A stretch of DNA of 64,000 bases from an uncultured Eubacteriales bacterium (GTDB taxonomy: Bacteria; Bacillota; Clostridia; Saccharofermentanales; UBA5734), in NCBI GenBank assembly GCA_903835065.1, contig CAILLO010000077.1, forward strand, positions 131,807 to 195,806, read 5' to 3'. Shown here piece by piece: positions 8,682 to 16,102 of this stretch (position 1 is the stretch's first letter; each line of letters begins with the position of its first letter). A program made the translations under genes and the position numbers. Under the pieces are notes generated by a model that ran no database searches, was not told where the DNA came from, and saw only the letters and a list, made by a program, of their open reading frames with translations.

Positions 8682-8710
8682 ATTCTAGTCCCGGGTCTTG
8701 TGCGTGTCAA
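8682..8710 (-). promoter_or_regulatory. strong promoter of the DUF5692-hypB-oxidoreductase-hypA operon
   Basis: On the minus strand TTGACA (8705-8710), a 17-base spacer and TAGAAT (8682-8687) form an 11/12 match to the sigma-A consensus. Transcription should start near 8675, giving an 80-base leader. Confidence 0.8.
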
Positions 8711-8724
8711 TGAAATCACTTCGA

Positions 8725-8751
8725 ATGCTTAATAAAGGCGCTTTTAAGCAT
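8725..8751. repeat. inverted repeat between the divergent promoters
   Basis: ATGCTTAA and TTAAGCAT (8-bp arms, 11-base loop) lie just upstream of both -35 elements. It could bind a second regulator or form a DNA hairpin. It does not match the GntR site. Confidence 0.5.
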
Positions 8752-8757
8752 GTCGTC

Positions 8758-8787
8758 TTGCGAGATTCCATCGTCCAGTGGTAGAAT
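8758..8787 (+). promoter_or_regulatory. promoter of the GntR gene
   Basis: TTGCGA (8758-8763) and TAGAAT (8782-8787) have an 18-base spacer. The predicted start is near 8794, 45 bases before the ATG, with the operator inside the leader. Confidence 0.65.
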
Positions 8788-8802
8788 CCCTATCGTGGTA
8801 TC

Positions 8803-8813
8803 TGGTTGAACCA
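8803..8813. promoter_or_regulatory. FadR-type GntR operator, regulator side
   Basis: TGGTTGAACCA is a perfect TGGTnnnACCA palindrome at about +9 to +19 of the GntR transcript. Together with the site at 8649 it indicates autoregulation plus control of the divergent operon. Confidence 0.7.
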
Positions 8814-8838
8814 ATAACAGTTCCCATGGAGGTGCCTC

Positions 8839-9543
8839 ATGGAATTCTCCCGGCTCAGCGCCCCGACCCTGAAGGAACTCTTCGTCAAGCAGCTCGAATC
8901 CATGATCCTCTCGGGCCGGCTGCCGGTGGGCACCCGTCTTCCGCCCGAGCGGGACCTGGCGGACTCCATGCAGGTCAGCCGCGCCGTCGTCAATTCGGGC
9001 GTCGTCGAACTGGCGCGCAAGGGCTTCCTCACGATCAGGCCCCGCAGCGGCACGTTCGTCGCGGACTACCGCCGCTTCGGGACAATGGAGACCTTCATCT
9101 CCATCGTGTCGTACAACGGTGGCATGCTGGGGCGCGACGAGATCCGGTCCGTCCTCGAGCTGCGGCGCGCGCTCGACACGCTGGCGATCGAGCTCTGCGC
9201 CACTCGGATCACGGACGAGGAGATCGGGCGCCTCCGCACCGCCGTCGATGCGGTCGGCCGGGCGAAGGACGCGGAGGAGGCCGTGGATCAAGCCTTCTCG
9301 TTCCAGCACCAGCTCGCCCTCTACTCCGGGAACACGCTGATCCCGGTGATCTTCAGTTCCTTCAAGTCGTTGACCCGGACGCTCTGGCTGCGCTTCTGCG
9401 CCCTCTACGGCATCGCGGCGCTGCACGGGAACACCGGCCGCCTCTGCGCGTTCCTGGAGGACCGGGATTTCGCAGGCGCGGTCCGCTGCCTCGACGAGAC
9501 GCTGCGGGACAGCATCGAAGGCGAACGACAGATCTACTACTGA
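8839..9543 (+). CDS. FadR-subfamily GntR regulator
   Basis: This is a 234-residue repressor. The N-terminal winged helix is classic GntR: LPVGTRLPPERDLADSMQVS, then GFLTIRPRSGTFV. The C-terminal FCD/FadR-type helical bundle starts around residue 95 (IRSVLELRRALDTLAIELCA). In that fold the conserved Asp and His residues normally hold a metal and a small organic acid. Here the FQHQLALYSGN segment fits the expected D/H-x4-H region loosely. GGAGGTG precedes the ATG. Two palindromic sites in the divergent spacer make it the likely local repressor of the hypB/hypA operon. The effector is unknown. Confidence 0.87.
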   Translation: MEFSRLSAPTLKELFVKQLESMILSGRLPVGTRLPPERDLADSMQVSRAVVNSGVVELARKGFLTIRPRSGTFVADYRRFGTMETFISIVSYNGGMLGRDEIRSVLELRRALDTLAIELCATRITDEEIGRLRTAVDAVGRAKDAEEAVDQAFSFQHQLALYSGNTLIPVIFSSFKSLTRTLWLRFCALYGIAALHGNTGRLCAFLEDRDFAGAVRCLDETLRDSIEGERQIYY

Positions 9544-9671
9544 CGGAAGGTGCGCCGGGGGCGCCGTAAGCTTCAACGGACCGTATCGCGCCGTTCTCGA
9601 CGCTCCCCCGCTGTCTGCTCCCGCAGCCAGCGTCCGCGTTGAACGCGCTGTAGGAACTGGTGCGCCAGGGC

Positions 9672-9700
9672 TTTACAGAACATATGTTCGGGTTTATAAT
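9672..9700 (+). promoter_or_regulatory. SOS-regulated promoter of dinB
   Basis: TTTACA (9672-9677), a 17-base spacer and a perfect TATAAT (9695-9700). The LexA box fills the spacer. The leader is about 86 bases. The rest of the 249-base gap after the GntR gene shows no clear gene or terminator. Confidence 0.85.
9678..9689. promoter_or_regulatory. LexA (SOS) box
   Basis: GAACATATGTTC is a perfect palindrome and an exact match to the Gram-positive SOS consensus GAAC-N4-GTTC. It lies between the -35 and -10 of dinB, where LexA would block RNA polymerase. Confidence 0.92.
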
Positions 9701-9792
9701 GAGGACGTAGAGCCAGTGGATTCAACGAGAGAAGGCCGCGTCCCGCAGTCCCCCTGCGAGCGAGCGGCTTTCCGCATCGAGGAGGGGCTTTC

Positions 9793-11106
9793 ATGGCGAC
9801 CGATGCGTCTTCGCTCGACCTGTTCCAGAGGACCGGCGCCCCGTCCGGCCCGCCGGCCTCCGACCGCGCGATCCTGCACTGCGACCTGAACAACTTCTAC
9901 GCCTCGGTCGAGTGCCTCTACCGGCCCGAGCTCCGCGACAAGCCCGTCGTGGTCTGCGGGAACCCCGAGAAGCGGCACGGGATCGTGCTGGCCAAGAACA
10001 TGCTGGCCAAGCGCTGCGGGATCAAGACCGGCGAGGCGATCTGGCAGGCCCAGTCCAAGTGCCCCACGCTGGTGCTCGTGAAGCCCGACTTCACGAAGTA
10101 CCTCGAGTTCTCCCGCCTCGCCCGCTCCGTCTACGAGGACTACACGGACAAGATCGAGCCCTACGGGATCGACGAGTGCTGGCTGGACGTCTCCGGCAGC
10201 GTCCGCCTGCTCGGCGGCGCGGAGTCCCTCGCGGACCGGATCCGCGAGCGGATCCGGTCCGAGCTCGGCGTGACCGTCTCCGTGGGCGTCTCCTGGAACA
10301 AGGTCTTCGCCAAGCTCGGCAGCGACCTGAAGAAGCCGGACGCCACGACCGCGATCACCCGCGAGAACTTCCACGAGAAGGTCTGGCCCCTGCCCGTCGA
10401 GGAGCTCCTGTTCGTCGGGCGCAGCACCTCCGCGAAACTCCACGGCATCGGGATCGACACGATCGGCCGCCTGGCGCGCCTCGAGCCCGCCTTCCTGCGC
10501 GGCTTCCTGGGCAAATGGGGCGAGTACCTCTGGTACTTCGCGAACGGATACGACGCGGCCCCCGTCGAGCGCGCCGGCGTCGAGGTGCCCGTCAAGGGCG
10601 TCGGGAACAGCATGACGACCCCGCGCGATATCCTGACCGAAGAAGACGCCCGGATCGTCTTCCAGGTCCTCGCCGAGAGCGTCGCCGAGCGCCTGCGCGA
10701 CCACGGCATGCGCGGCCGCACGGTCCAGATCTACGTGCGCGACACGGGGCTGTTCTCGATCGACCGCCAGCTGCAGCTCCCCTCCCCGACCTTCCTCTCC
10801 ACGGAGATCTGCGCGGCGTCGATGCGCCTCCTGCTGGAGAGCTGGACGCCGGGCAAGTCCCTCCGTTCCCTCGGCGTCCGGGTGACCGGCCTCACGCTTC
10901 CCGGCCTGCCGCTCCAGCTCTCCTTCCTGGAGCAGGAGGCCGCCCGCAGCCGCCTCGAGAATCTCGAAGGCACGATCGACGACCTGCGTCGCCGCTTCGG
11001 GCACTACTCCGTCCAGCGCGCCCTGCTGCTCAAGGACCGCGGACTCAATGCCAACCCGATCGAGGAGAACATCATCTACCCATGCGCAAGGTATTCCTCC
11101 ACGTGA
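9793..11106 (+). CDS. dinB: Y-family DNA polymerase IV (DinB)
   Basis: This 437-residue translesion polymerase shows the catalytic carboxylates in LHCDLNNFYASVE (~27-39) and YGIDECWLD (~126-134). Next come the palm/thumb motif VSVGVSWNKVFAKLGSDLKKP, a helix-hairpin-helix-like thumb, and a little-finger domain. FLEQE, near residue 382, may be a sliding-clamp-binding peptide (compare the QLxLF motif). The ATG follows GAGGAGG. It is LexA-controlled, so it is expressed after DNA damage. Its end overlaps a small conserved-looking gene by 25 bases, and the two probably form an SOS operon. Confidence 0.95.
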   Translation: MATDASSLDLFQRTGAPSGPPASDRAILHCDLNNFYASVECLYRPELRDKPVVVCGNPEKRHGIVLAKNMLAKRCGIKTGEAIWQAQSKCPTLVLVKPDFTKYLEFSRLARSVYEDYTDKIEPYGIDECWLDVSGSVRLLGGAESLADRIRERIRSELGVTVSVGVSWNKVFAKLGSDLKKPDATTAITRENFHEKVWPLPVEELLFVGRSTSAKLHGIGIDTIGRLARLEPAFLRGFLGKWGEYLWYFANGYDAAPVERAGVEVPVKGVGNSMTTPRDILTEEDARIVFQVLAESVAERLRDHGMRGRTVQIYVRDTGLFSIDRQLQLPSPTFLSTEICAASMRLLLESWTPGKSLRSLGVRVTGLTLPGLPLQLSFLEQEAARSRLENLEGTIDDLRRRFGHYSVQRALLLKDRGLNANPIEENIIYPCARYSST

Positions 11107-11315
11107 ACTGCGAGTTCGAACCGGACGGCGAGGTCCGCCCGGTGAACTTCCTCTGGGAGGACGGCCGACGCTACGACGTCGATCGAATCCTCGACCGGCG
11201 GCGCACCGTGAGCTTCAAGGTCGGCGGACAGGGCATCTGCTACACCTGCCGGGTGCTCGACCGCACGCTCCGGCTGTTCCGCGAGGGCGACCGGTGGTAC
11301 CTGGAGGCGCCGTAG
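11082..11315 (+). CDS. small conserved protein downstream of dinB
   Basis: This is a 77-residue protein beginning MRKVFLHVNCEFEPDGE, with WEDGRRYDVDRILDRR and GGQGICYTCRVLDRTLRLF. It is not a separate line in the ORF track because the track merges it into a longer shadow frame. It starts inside the last codons of dinB, with GAGGAG upstream, so it should be co-expressed in the SOS response. From memory, similar small proteins with a WEDGR motif follow dinB in many Clostridia. It looks like a compact beta-rich fold. It may assist the polymerase; no activity is known. Confidence 0.75.
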   Translation: MRKVFLHVNCEFEPDGEVRPVNFLWEDGRRYDVDRILDRRRTVSFKVGGQGICYTCRVLDRTLRLFREGDRWYLEAP

Positions 11316-11356
11316 GGCGAGGCCCGGCGAGCCTCGGCACGGTGCACGCACGGAAA

Positions 11357-11379
11357 AGGGCGCCCCCTCGGGGCGCCCT
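11357..11379. terminator. bidirectional terminator, dinB operon / glgP
   Basis: AGGGCGCCCC pairs with GGGGCGCCCT (10 bp, 3-base loop). On the minus strand it is followed by TTTT, so it best serves glgP. Confidence 0.8.
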
Positions 11380-11409
11380 CCGCGTCGTCCGGAAGGGGAA
11401 GTCTCCGCG

Positions 11410-13797
11410 TCAGTCAAGGAAGTGCGCGGGCGTCCGCTCGATCTCCCAGATCTCCGAGGCGTAGTCGGCGATGGTGCGGTCCGAGCTGAAGCGGCCGGAC
11501 GCACAGATGTTGCGCCAGCACATGGCGGCCCAGCCCAGGCGGTCCTTGTAGGCGACCGCGGCCTGGTCGTGGACCTTCCGGTAGTCCTCGAAATCGCCGA
11601 GCACGTAGTACACGTCGGCCGGCTGCCAGTTGACGCCGTAGAGCAGCGACGCCTGGAGTTCGTGGAACATGCCCGTGCCGCCGTCGTCCAGCGTCCCGTC
11701 GGTCAGGGCGTCCACGGCGCGCTGAAGGCCCGGGACGTTGTGGTACTGCCACTTCGGGTCGTACACGGAGCGGATGCCGGGGAAGTGCTCGACGCGGGCG
11801 CCGAACACGAAGACGTTCTTCTCCCCGACGGCCTCGACGATCTCGACGTTCGCGCCGTCGAAGGTGCCGAGGGTCAGGGCGCCGTTCATCATGAACTTCA
11901 TGTTGCTCGTGCCCGAGGCCTCGGTGCCGGCCGTCGAGATCTGCTCGGACAGGTCGGCCGCGGGAATGATCCGGGCGGCGGCGCTGACGTTGTAGTCGTG
12001 GATGAACAGGACCTTGATGCGGCCGCGCACGTCGGGGTCGCCATCGACCAGCCGGGCGATCTCGTTGATGAACTTGATCGTCGCCTTGGCGCGGAAGTAT
12101 CCGGGCGCGGCCTTGCCGCCGAAGAGGAACGTGCGGGGGACGAAGTCGGCCTTGGGGTCCGCCTTCAGACGGAAGTAGAGGTCGAGGATGTAGAGCGCGT
12201 TGAGCAGCTGGCGCTTGTACTCGTGCATGCGCTTGACCTGGATGTCGAAGATCGAGTCGGGGTCGACGACGACGCCCTCGCGGGCGAGGAGGAACTCGGC
12301 CAGGCGCTTCTTCTGGACCACCTTGACGGCCAGGAGCTCCTTGAGGACCTTCTTGTCGGTCGCGTGGACGGCCAGAACGGACAGCCGGTCGAGGTCGCGC
12401 ACCCACTCGTCGCTGCCGGCGAGGCGGGTCAGCAACGCGGACAGCTCGGGGTTGCACACGCGCAGCCAGCGACGGGGGGTCACGCCGTTGGTCTTGTTGT
12501 TGAAGCGCTCCGGGAAGACGCCGTACCAATCCTGCAGCGTCTGCTCCTTGAGAATCCGGGTGTGGATCGCGGCGACGCCGTTGACCGAACGCGAGGCGTA
12601 GATCGCGAGCCAGGCCATGCGGATGCGGCCGTCACCGATCGGGGCCATGCGCGCGATCCGGTCCTGCGGCAGCCCGCGGGCGGTCATGTCGGCGCGGAAC
12701 CGGGCGTCGACCTGCTCCACCATGGCGTAGACGTCGGGCAGCAGGACGCAGAAGAGGTTGATGTCCCAGCTTTCGAGCGCCTCGGCCATGATCGTGTGGT
12801 TGGTGTAGGCGAAGATCGCGTTGGCCATGCGGAAGGCCTCCGCGAAATCCAGTCCGCAGTCCTCGGTCATGATCCGCAGGAATTCGGGGATCGCGACGAC
12901 CGGGTGCGTATCGTTGAGCTGGATGCGGTTGTACTTCTCGAAGCCCGCCACGGAGCCGTCGTGGGCGTCGCGGTACTTCCGGACGAGGTCGCGCAGGGTC
13001 GCGGCGGTGAAGAAGTACTGCTGGCGCAGGCGGAGCAGTTTGCCTTCGTGCGTCGAGTCGTTCGGGTAGATCACGCGGCCGATGTCGCTGATCCGGTTGC
13101 GCTGCAGGATCGCGTCGTCGTAGCGCTGCGCGTTGAAGAGCACGAAGTCGAAATCCTGGAGGGGTTCTGGTCTCCACAGGCGCAGCGTGTTGACGTTGCG
13201 GGTGCCGTAGCCCGTGATCGGCATGTCGTGGGGGACCGCCCAGAGCGATACGTCGGGGAACTCGACCAGCACCTTCTCCTCGTCGCGGCGGATCAGCCAG
13301 GGGTAGCCCTTCTCAAGCCAGGGGTCTGGGGTCTCCTTCTGGAAGCCGTCGACGATCGTCTGCTTGAAGAGGCCGTAGCGGTAGAGGATCCCGTACCCGG
13401 TCACGGGCAGGTCGCGCGTGGCGGAGGAATCGAGGAAGCAGGCGGCAAGACGGCCGAGGCCGCCGTTGCCGAGCGCGGCGTCGGTTTCGGCCTCCTCGAT
13501 CGCGGAGAGGTCCTGACCGAGTTCGGCGAGGGCCGTCTTCGCCTCGTCGTAGAGGCCGAGGTTCACGAGGTTGTTGACCAGCGCGCGCCCCTCGAGGAAT
13601 TCGGCGGACAGGTAGTGCGCCTGACGCGTGGTGGCATACGATTCCCTCGTCTTCTGCCAGTCCTCCCCGATCCGGGCCATCACGGCGCGGGACAGGGCCA
13701 TCCAGTATTCGAACGGCGTCGCTTCGGCCGGACCCCGTCCCGCCTCGGCGGTGAGAAAGAGCCGGATATCCGCGCTGAGCGCCTTGCTACGGTCCAT
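11410..13797 (-). CDS. glgP: glycogen/maltodextrin phosphorylase
   Basis: This is a 795-residue GT35 phosphorylase that releases glucose-1-phosphate from alpha-1,4-glucans. The C-terminal PLP region is intact (EASGTSNMKFMMNGALTLGT, the Lys of NMKF being the PLP Schiff base). GNGGLGRLAACFLDS lies near the N-terminus, with HEYKRQLLN and RTFLFGGKAAPGY further along. Three in-frame ATGs cluster at the start. The third, ending at 13797, has the best spacing (ten bases) from GGAGG. It is a single gene with its own promoter and an apparent LacI-family operator, so control by maltodextrin or carbon status is likely. The WYL regulator gene lies directly upstream on the same strand. Confidence 0.95.
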   Translation of the reverse strand: MDRSKALSADIRLFLTAEAGRGPAEATPFEYWMALSRAVMARIGEDWQKTRESYATTRQAHYLSAEFLEGRALVNNLVNLGLYDEAKTALAELGQDLSAIEEAETDAALGNGGLGRLAACFLDSSATRDLPVTGYGILYRYGLFKQTIVDGFQKETPDPWLEKGYPWLIRRDEEKVLVEFPDVSLWAVPHDMPITGYGTRNVNTLRLWRPEPLQDFDFVLFNAQRYDDAILQRNRISDIGRVIYPNDSTHEGKLLRLRQQYFFTAATLRDLVRKYRDAHDGSVAGFEKYNRIQLNDTHPVVAIPEFLRIMTEDCGLDFAEAFRMANAIFAYTNHTIMAEALESWDINLFCVLLPDVYAMVEQVDARFRADMTARGLPQDRIARMAPIGDGRIRMAWLAIYASRSVNGVAAIHTRILKEQTLQDWYGVFPERFNNKTNGVTPRRWLRVCNPELSALLTRLAGSDEWVRDLDRLSVLAVHATDKKVLKELLAVKVVQKKRLAEFLLAREGVVVDPDSIFDIQVKRMHEYKRQLLNALYILDLYFRLKADPKADFVPRTFLFGGKAAPGYFRAKATIKFINEIARLVDGDPDVRGRIKVLFIHDYNVSAAARIIPAADLSEQISTAGTEASGTSNMKFMMNGALTLGTFDGANVEIVEAVGEKNVFVFGARVEHFPGIRSVYDPKWQYHNVPGLQRAVDALTDGTLDDGGTGMFHELQASLLYGVNWQPADVYYVLGDFEDYRKVHDQAAVAYKDRLGWAAMCWRNICASGRFSSDRTIADYASEIWEIERTPAHFLD

Positions 13798-13865
13798 GGA
13801 CATCATTCCTCCGTCGGCCCTGCCGGACCTCCCGCCGCACGCGAGCGCCCGACGGTGCAAGGTGC

Positions 13866-13894
13866 AGGGTAACGCAAACGCTTGCCGGGGTCAA
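13866..13894 (-). promoter_or_regulatory. promoter of glgP
   Basis: On the minus strand TTGACC (13889-13894), a 17-base spacer and TACCCT (13866-13871). The -10 is weak (3/6), as in activated or tightly repressed promoters. It lies just after the WYL gene stop. Confidence 0.5.
13874..13885. promoter_or_regulatory. LacI-family (MalR-like) operator
   Basis: GCAAACGCTTGC has the central CG and GCAA/TTGC arms of LacI-family sites. It is one base from the streptococcal MalR core GCAAACGTTTGC. It sits inside the glgP promoter spacer. No LacI-type gene is in the window, so the repressor would be encoded elsewhere. Confidence 0.6.
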
Positions 13895-13897
13895 TCG

Positions 13898-15085
13898 TCA
13901 AACCGACGACTTTTCCGGACGGGCCTCCGGGGTCCGGGGCTCGACGACCTCGAGACCGTACCGCGCCGCCATGCCCTTGATGTTGTCGACGAGGATGCCG
14001 CGGACGTCCTCGGGGCGGTCGAGGACGGCGAACTTGCCGAACGAGAGAATGTAGCGGACGAGGTCGTAGAGGCTGCCGAAGGTCGCCTTCATCTTCAGGT
14101 GCTGGGAATGCGGCCCGTTGCGGATCCACGCGTGCTCGGAGCGCTCCCCGTGGTCGGTTTCGCAAGCGTTGTACGCGAACCGGCCGAAGACCTCGAACTC
14201 CGCCTCCACCGGCGCCTCGCCGTCGGGTCCCTTGATGCCGGTGCGGGTCAGGCGCTTGTCGGCGGAGTAGCGCTCCTGGGGCGTGAAGGCGTGGTCATGC
14301 AGGACGTCGAGCGACAGGCAGCGCATCGTGGTGATCGTGAACGGCTTGAACCGCATCGTCTTCAGGGGGGCGTCCGCACTGTGCGTCTGCACGCCGCCGA
14401 GATAGTAGGTACCCTCGCGGTAGAACACGAAGTAGGGTTCGACCTGGACGACATCCTTCACGCCCTCGCGGTCGACGTAGTGCATTCGGACAGGGTGGCA
14501 GCCGCGGATCGCCTCGGTGAGGCGCTCGACGTAGTGCCGGGTCATCGTCTCCGGGCGCGGCCGGTGCACGTTGAGGTACAGGATCTCAGGCTCGGCGACG
14601 CGGAACACGCGGCCCTCCTCGTCGATCCGGGCTTCCTCGAACTCGCGGCCCATATGCTTCTTCCGGGAGGTCTCGCTGGTGGAGAGGATGTCGTCGAGCA
14701 GGCCGAGCCAGCGCTCGCGCTCGAGCAGTTCGCCGTGTTCCGCGACGAAGGCGCGGAGCGTCCGGAGGGAGCGGAAGCCCTCCGGCGTGCGGACGCGGAA
14801 TCCGGGCCCGGCGACGGTCTCGTCAATCCAGTAGCCGCGCGACTCCTCCCACCGGATATCGCTCCCCTGGGCGCGCAGGCTCTTGAGGATCGCGTCGAGG
14901 TTGCGGACAGTGACGTCGGCCGCCGCCGCGAGCCGCTCGCGGTTGAGGCACGGGCCGGTCCCGTCCTGTCCGCGCTCCCGGAGCGCCGCGAGCACCCGGA
15001 GACTCTTGGCCATCCGCGTGTCCGGCGCGGTTCCCTCTTCGCGCTTCCTGGCGGGACGTCCCTTCGGCCGCTTGGCGTTCGTCAT
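13898..15085 (-). CDS. WYL-domain transcriptional regulator
   Basis: This is a 395-residue DNA-binding regulator. A basic tail is followed by a DeoR-like helix-turn-helix (residues ~25-80: LNRERLAAAADVTVRNLDAILKS). The middle WYL domain (~185-270) contains PVRMHYVDREGV and EPYFVFYREGTYYLGG; a WCX-type C-terminal domain follows. WYL domains bind ligands, often nucleotides or nucleic acid, and many act in stress or defence loci. ATG 15085 has GGGGG eight bases upstream and is preferred to the ATG nine codons earlier. It is divergent from the A24 peptidase gene; its regulon cannot be read from the sequence. Confidence 0.85.
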   Translation of the reverse strand: MTNAKRPKGRPARKREEGTAPDTRMAKSLRVLAALRERGQDGTGPCLNRERLAAAADVTVRNLDAILKSLRAQGSDIRWEESRGYWIDETVAGPGFRVRTPEGFRSLRTLRAFVAEHGELLERERWLGLLDDILSTSETSRKKHMGREFEEARIDEEGRVFRVAEPEILYLNVHRPRPETMTRHYVERLTEAIRGCHPVRMHYVDREGVKDVVQVEPYFVFYREGTYYLGGVQTHSADAPLKTMRFKPFTITTMRCLSLDVLHDHAFTPQERYSADKRLTRTGIKGPDGEAPVEAEFEVFGRFAYNACETDHGERSEHAWIRNGPHSQHLKMKATFGSLYDLVRYILSFGKFAVLDRPEDVRGILVDNIKGMAARYGLEVVEPRTPEARPEKSSV

Positions 15086-15120
15086 CGTCGCATCCCCCTG
15101 TCGGTGGCCCACATGAACCG

Positions 15121-15150
15121 ATTCTACACTTTACGGTATAATCGAGGCAA
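15121..15150 (-). promoter_or_regulatory. candidate promoter of the WYL gene
   Basis: On the minus strand TTGCCT (15145-15150), an 18-base spacer and TAGAAT (15121-15126). It overlaps the opposing -10 at 15137, so the two promoters should compete. Confidence 0.5.
15137..15142 (+). promoter_or_regulatory. -10 element upstream of the A24 peptidase gene
   Basis: This is a perfect TATAAT 60 bases before the ATG. No convincing -35 is present, and it overlaps the divergent WYL promoter. Confidence 0.45.
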
Positions 15151-15201
15151 CTCCGCCGCGCAGGCGGAGAGCCGCCGACGGCCCGAAAGGCAGGTACCCG
15201 G

Positions 15202-16041
15202 ATGACCCTGGACGCAGCCCTCGTCTACGCACTGCTCGGACTCTGCTCCGGAACCCTTTCGTACTTCCTGTTCCTGCGCATGCCCGAGCGCTGGATGCGT
15301 GACGTGGAGCCCGAAGGGGAGGTCGTTCCGCTGCCCTCGCCCCGCCTTCGCTTCTTCCCGCTCGGTCTGGTCTGGATCCTCGTCTGCGCCGGATTGTCGG
15401 TCCAGGCACTGGCCACCCACGGGTCCGGCGTCGTCGCCGTGCTGTGCGCCGTCGCACTGGTCCCGCTGTCGGTCCTGTTCGCCACCGACTGCCTGACCCG
15501 GATCCTGCCGGACCAGGGCGTCGTCGCGCTGGCGGTCGTCGGAGTCGTCCTGTTCGCCCTGGACCTCGTGCCGTCCCTCGCGGGCGCCGTGCCCGGCTCC
15601 CTGTCCGCGGGCACGCCCTGGTATCTCGAGGCGGCGAGCCGCGTCGGCGCCGGCTTGGCCGGCGGTCTGCTGCTGATCGGCGTCGGCTGGATCGGAAGCC
15701 GTCTGTTCGCCGGCGGTCGCGAGGCGATGGGGATGGGCGACGTGAAGCTCCTGGCCGCCGCAGGCCTCGTGTCCGGAATCGTCGGCCTGCTGGCCGTACT
15801 GTTGGTCGCCTTCGTGACCGGCGCCGTCTTCGCAGTCCCGGCCCTGGTCCGCAAGTACGGCCACCGCTCCGAAGAACCGGAGGAGGGGGCGGAAGCCGAT
15901 GCAACCGCCGATGCCGATGCCGCGCCCGTTCCCGACGGCACCATGCCGTTCGGCCCGTTCCTCGTTCTGGGCGTGGTCGCGGTTTTGTTCTTCCAGAACG
16001 TCCTCGCAGGGATCGCCTCCTGGTATCTTTCGCTTTTCTAG
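15202..16041 (+). CDS. A24-family prepilin-peptidase-like membrane protease
   Basis: This is a 279-residue polytopic protein with about seven helices. It carries the two aspartates of the type-IV prepilin peptidase family: FATDCLTRILPD (~95) and the GxGD motif MGMGDVKLL (~180). The N-terminal Cys-rich methyltransferase domain of PilD is absent, so it would only cleave. An acidic, Ala-rich loop follows (EEPEEGAEADATADADA). No pilin or secretion genes are nearby. It may process pseudopilins encoded elsewhere. The downstream CPBP gene starts 61 bases later, probably on the same transcript. Confidence 0.82.
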   Translation: MTLDAALVYALLGLCSGTLSYFLFLRMPERWMRDVEPEGEVVPLPSPRLRFFPLGLVWILVCAGLSVQALATHGSGVVAVLCAVALVPLSVLFATDCLTRILPDQGVVALAVVGVVLFALDLVPSLAGAVPGSLSAGTPWYLEAASRVGAGLAGGLLLIGVGWIGSRLFAGGREAMGMGDVKLLAAAGLVSGIVGLLAVLLVAFVTGAVFAVPALVRKYGHRSEEPEEGAEADATADADAAPVPDGTMPFGPFLVLGVVAVLFFQNVLAGIASWYLSLF

Positions 16042-16102
16042 GTCCGCCCGACCGGCTCCCGAATTGGGACGGCGCTCGCCCGCCCCGGAAAGGATGTCCC
16101 GG

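Noticed and set aside
9548-9565. GGTGCGCCGGGGGCGCC as a terminator after the GntR gene
   Set aside because: The pairing is imperfect and there is no T-tract.
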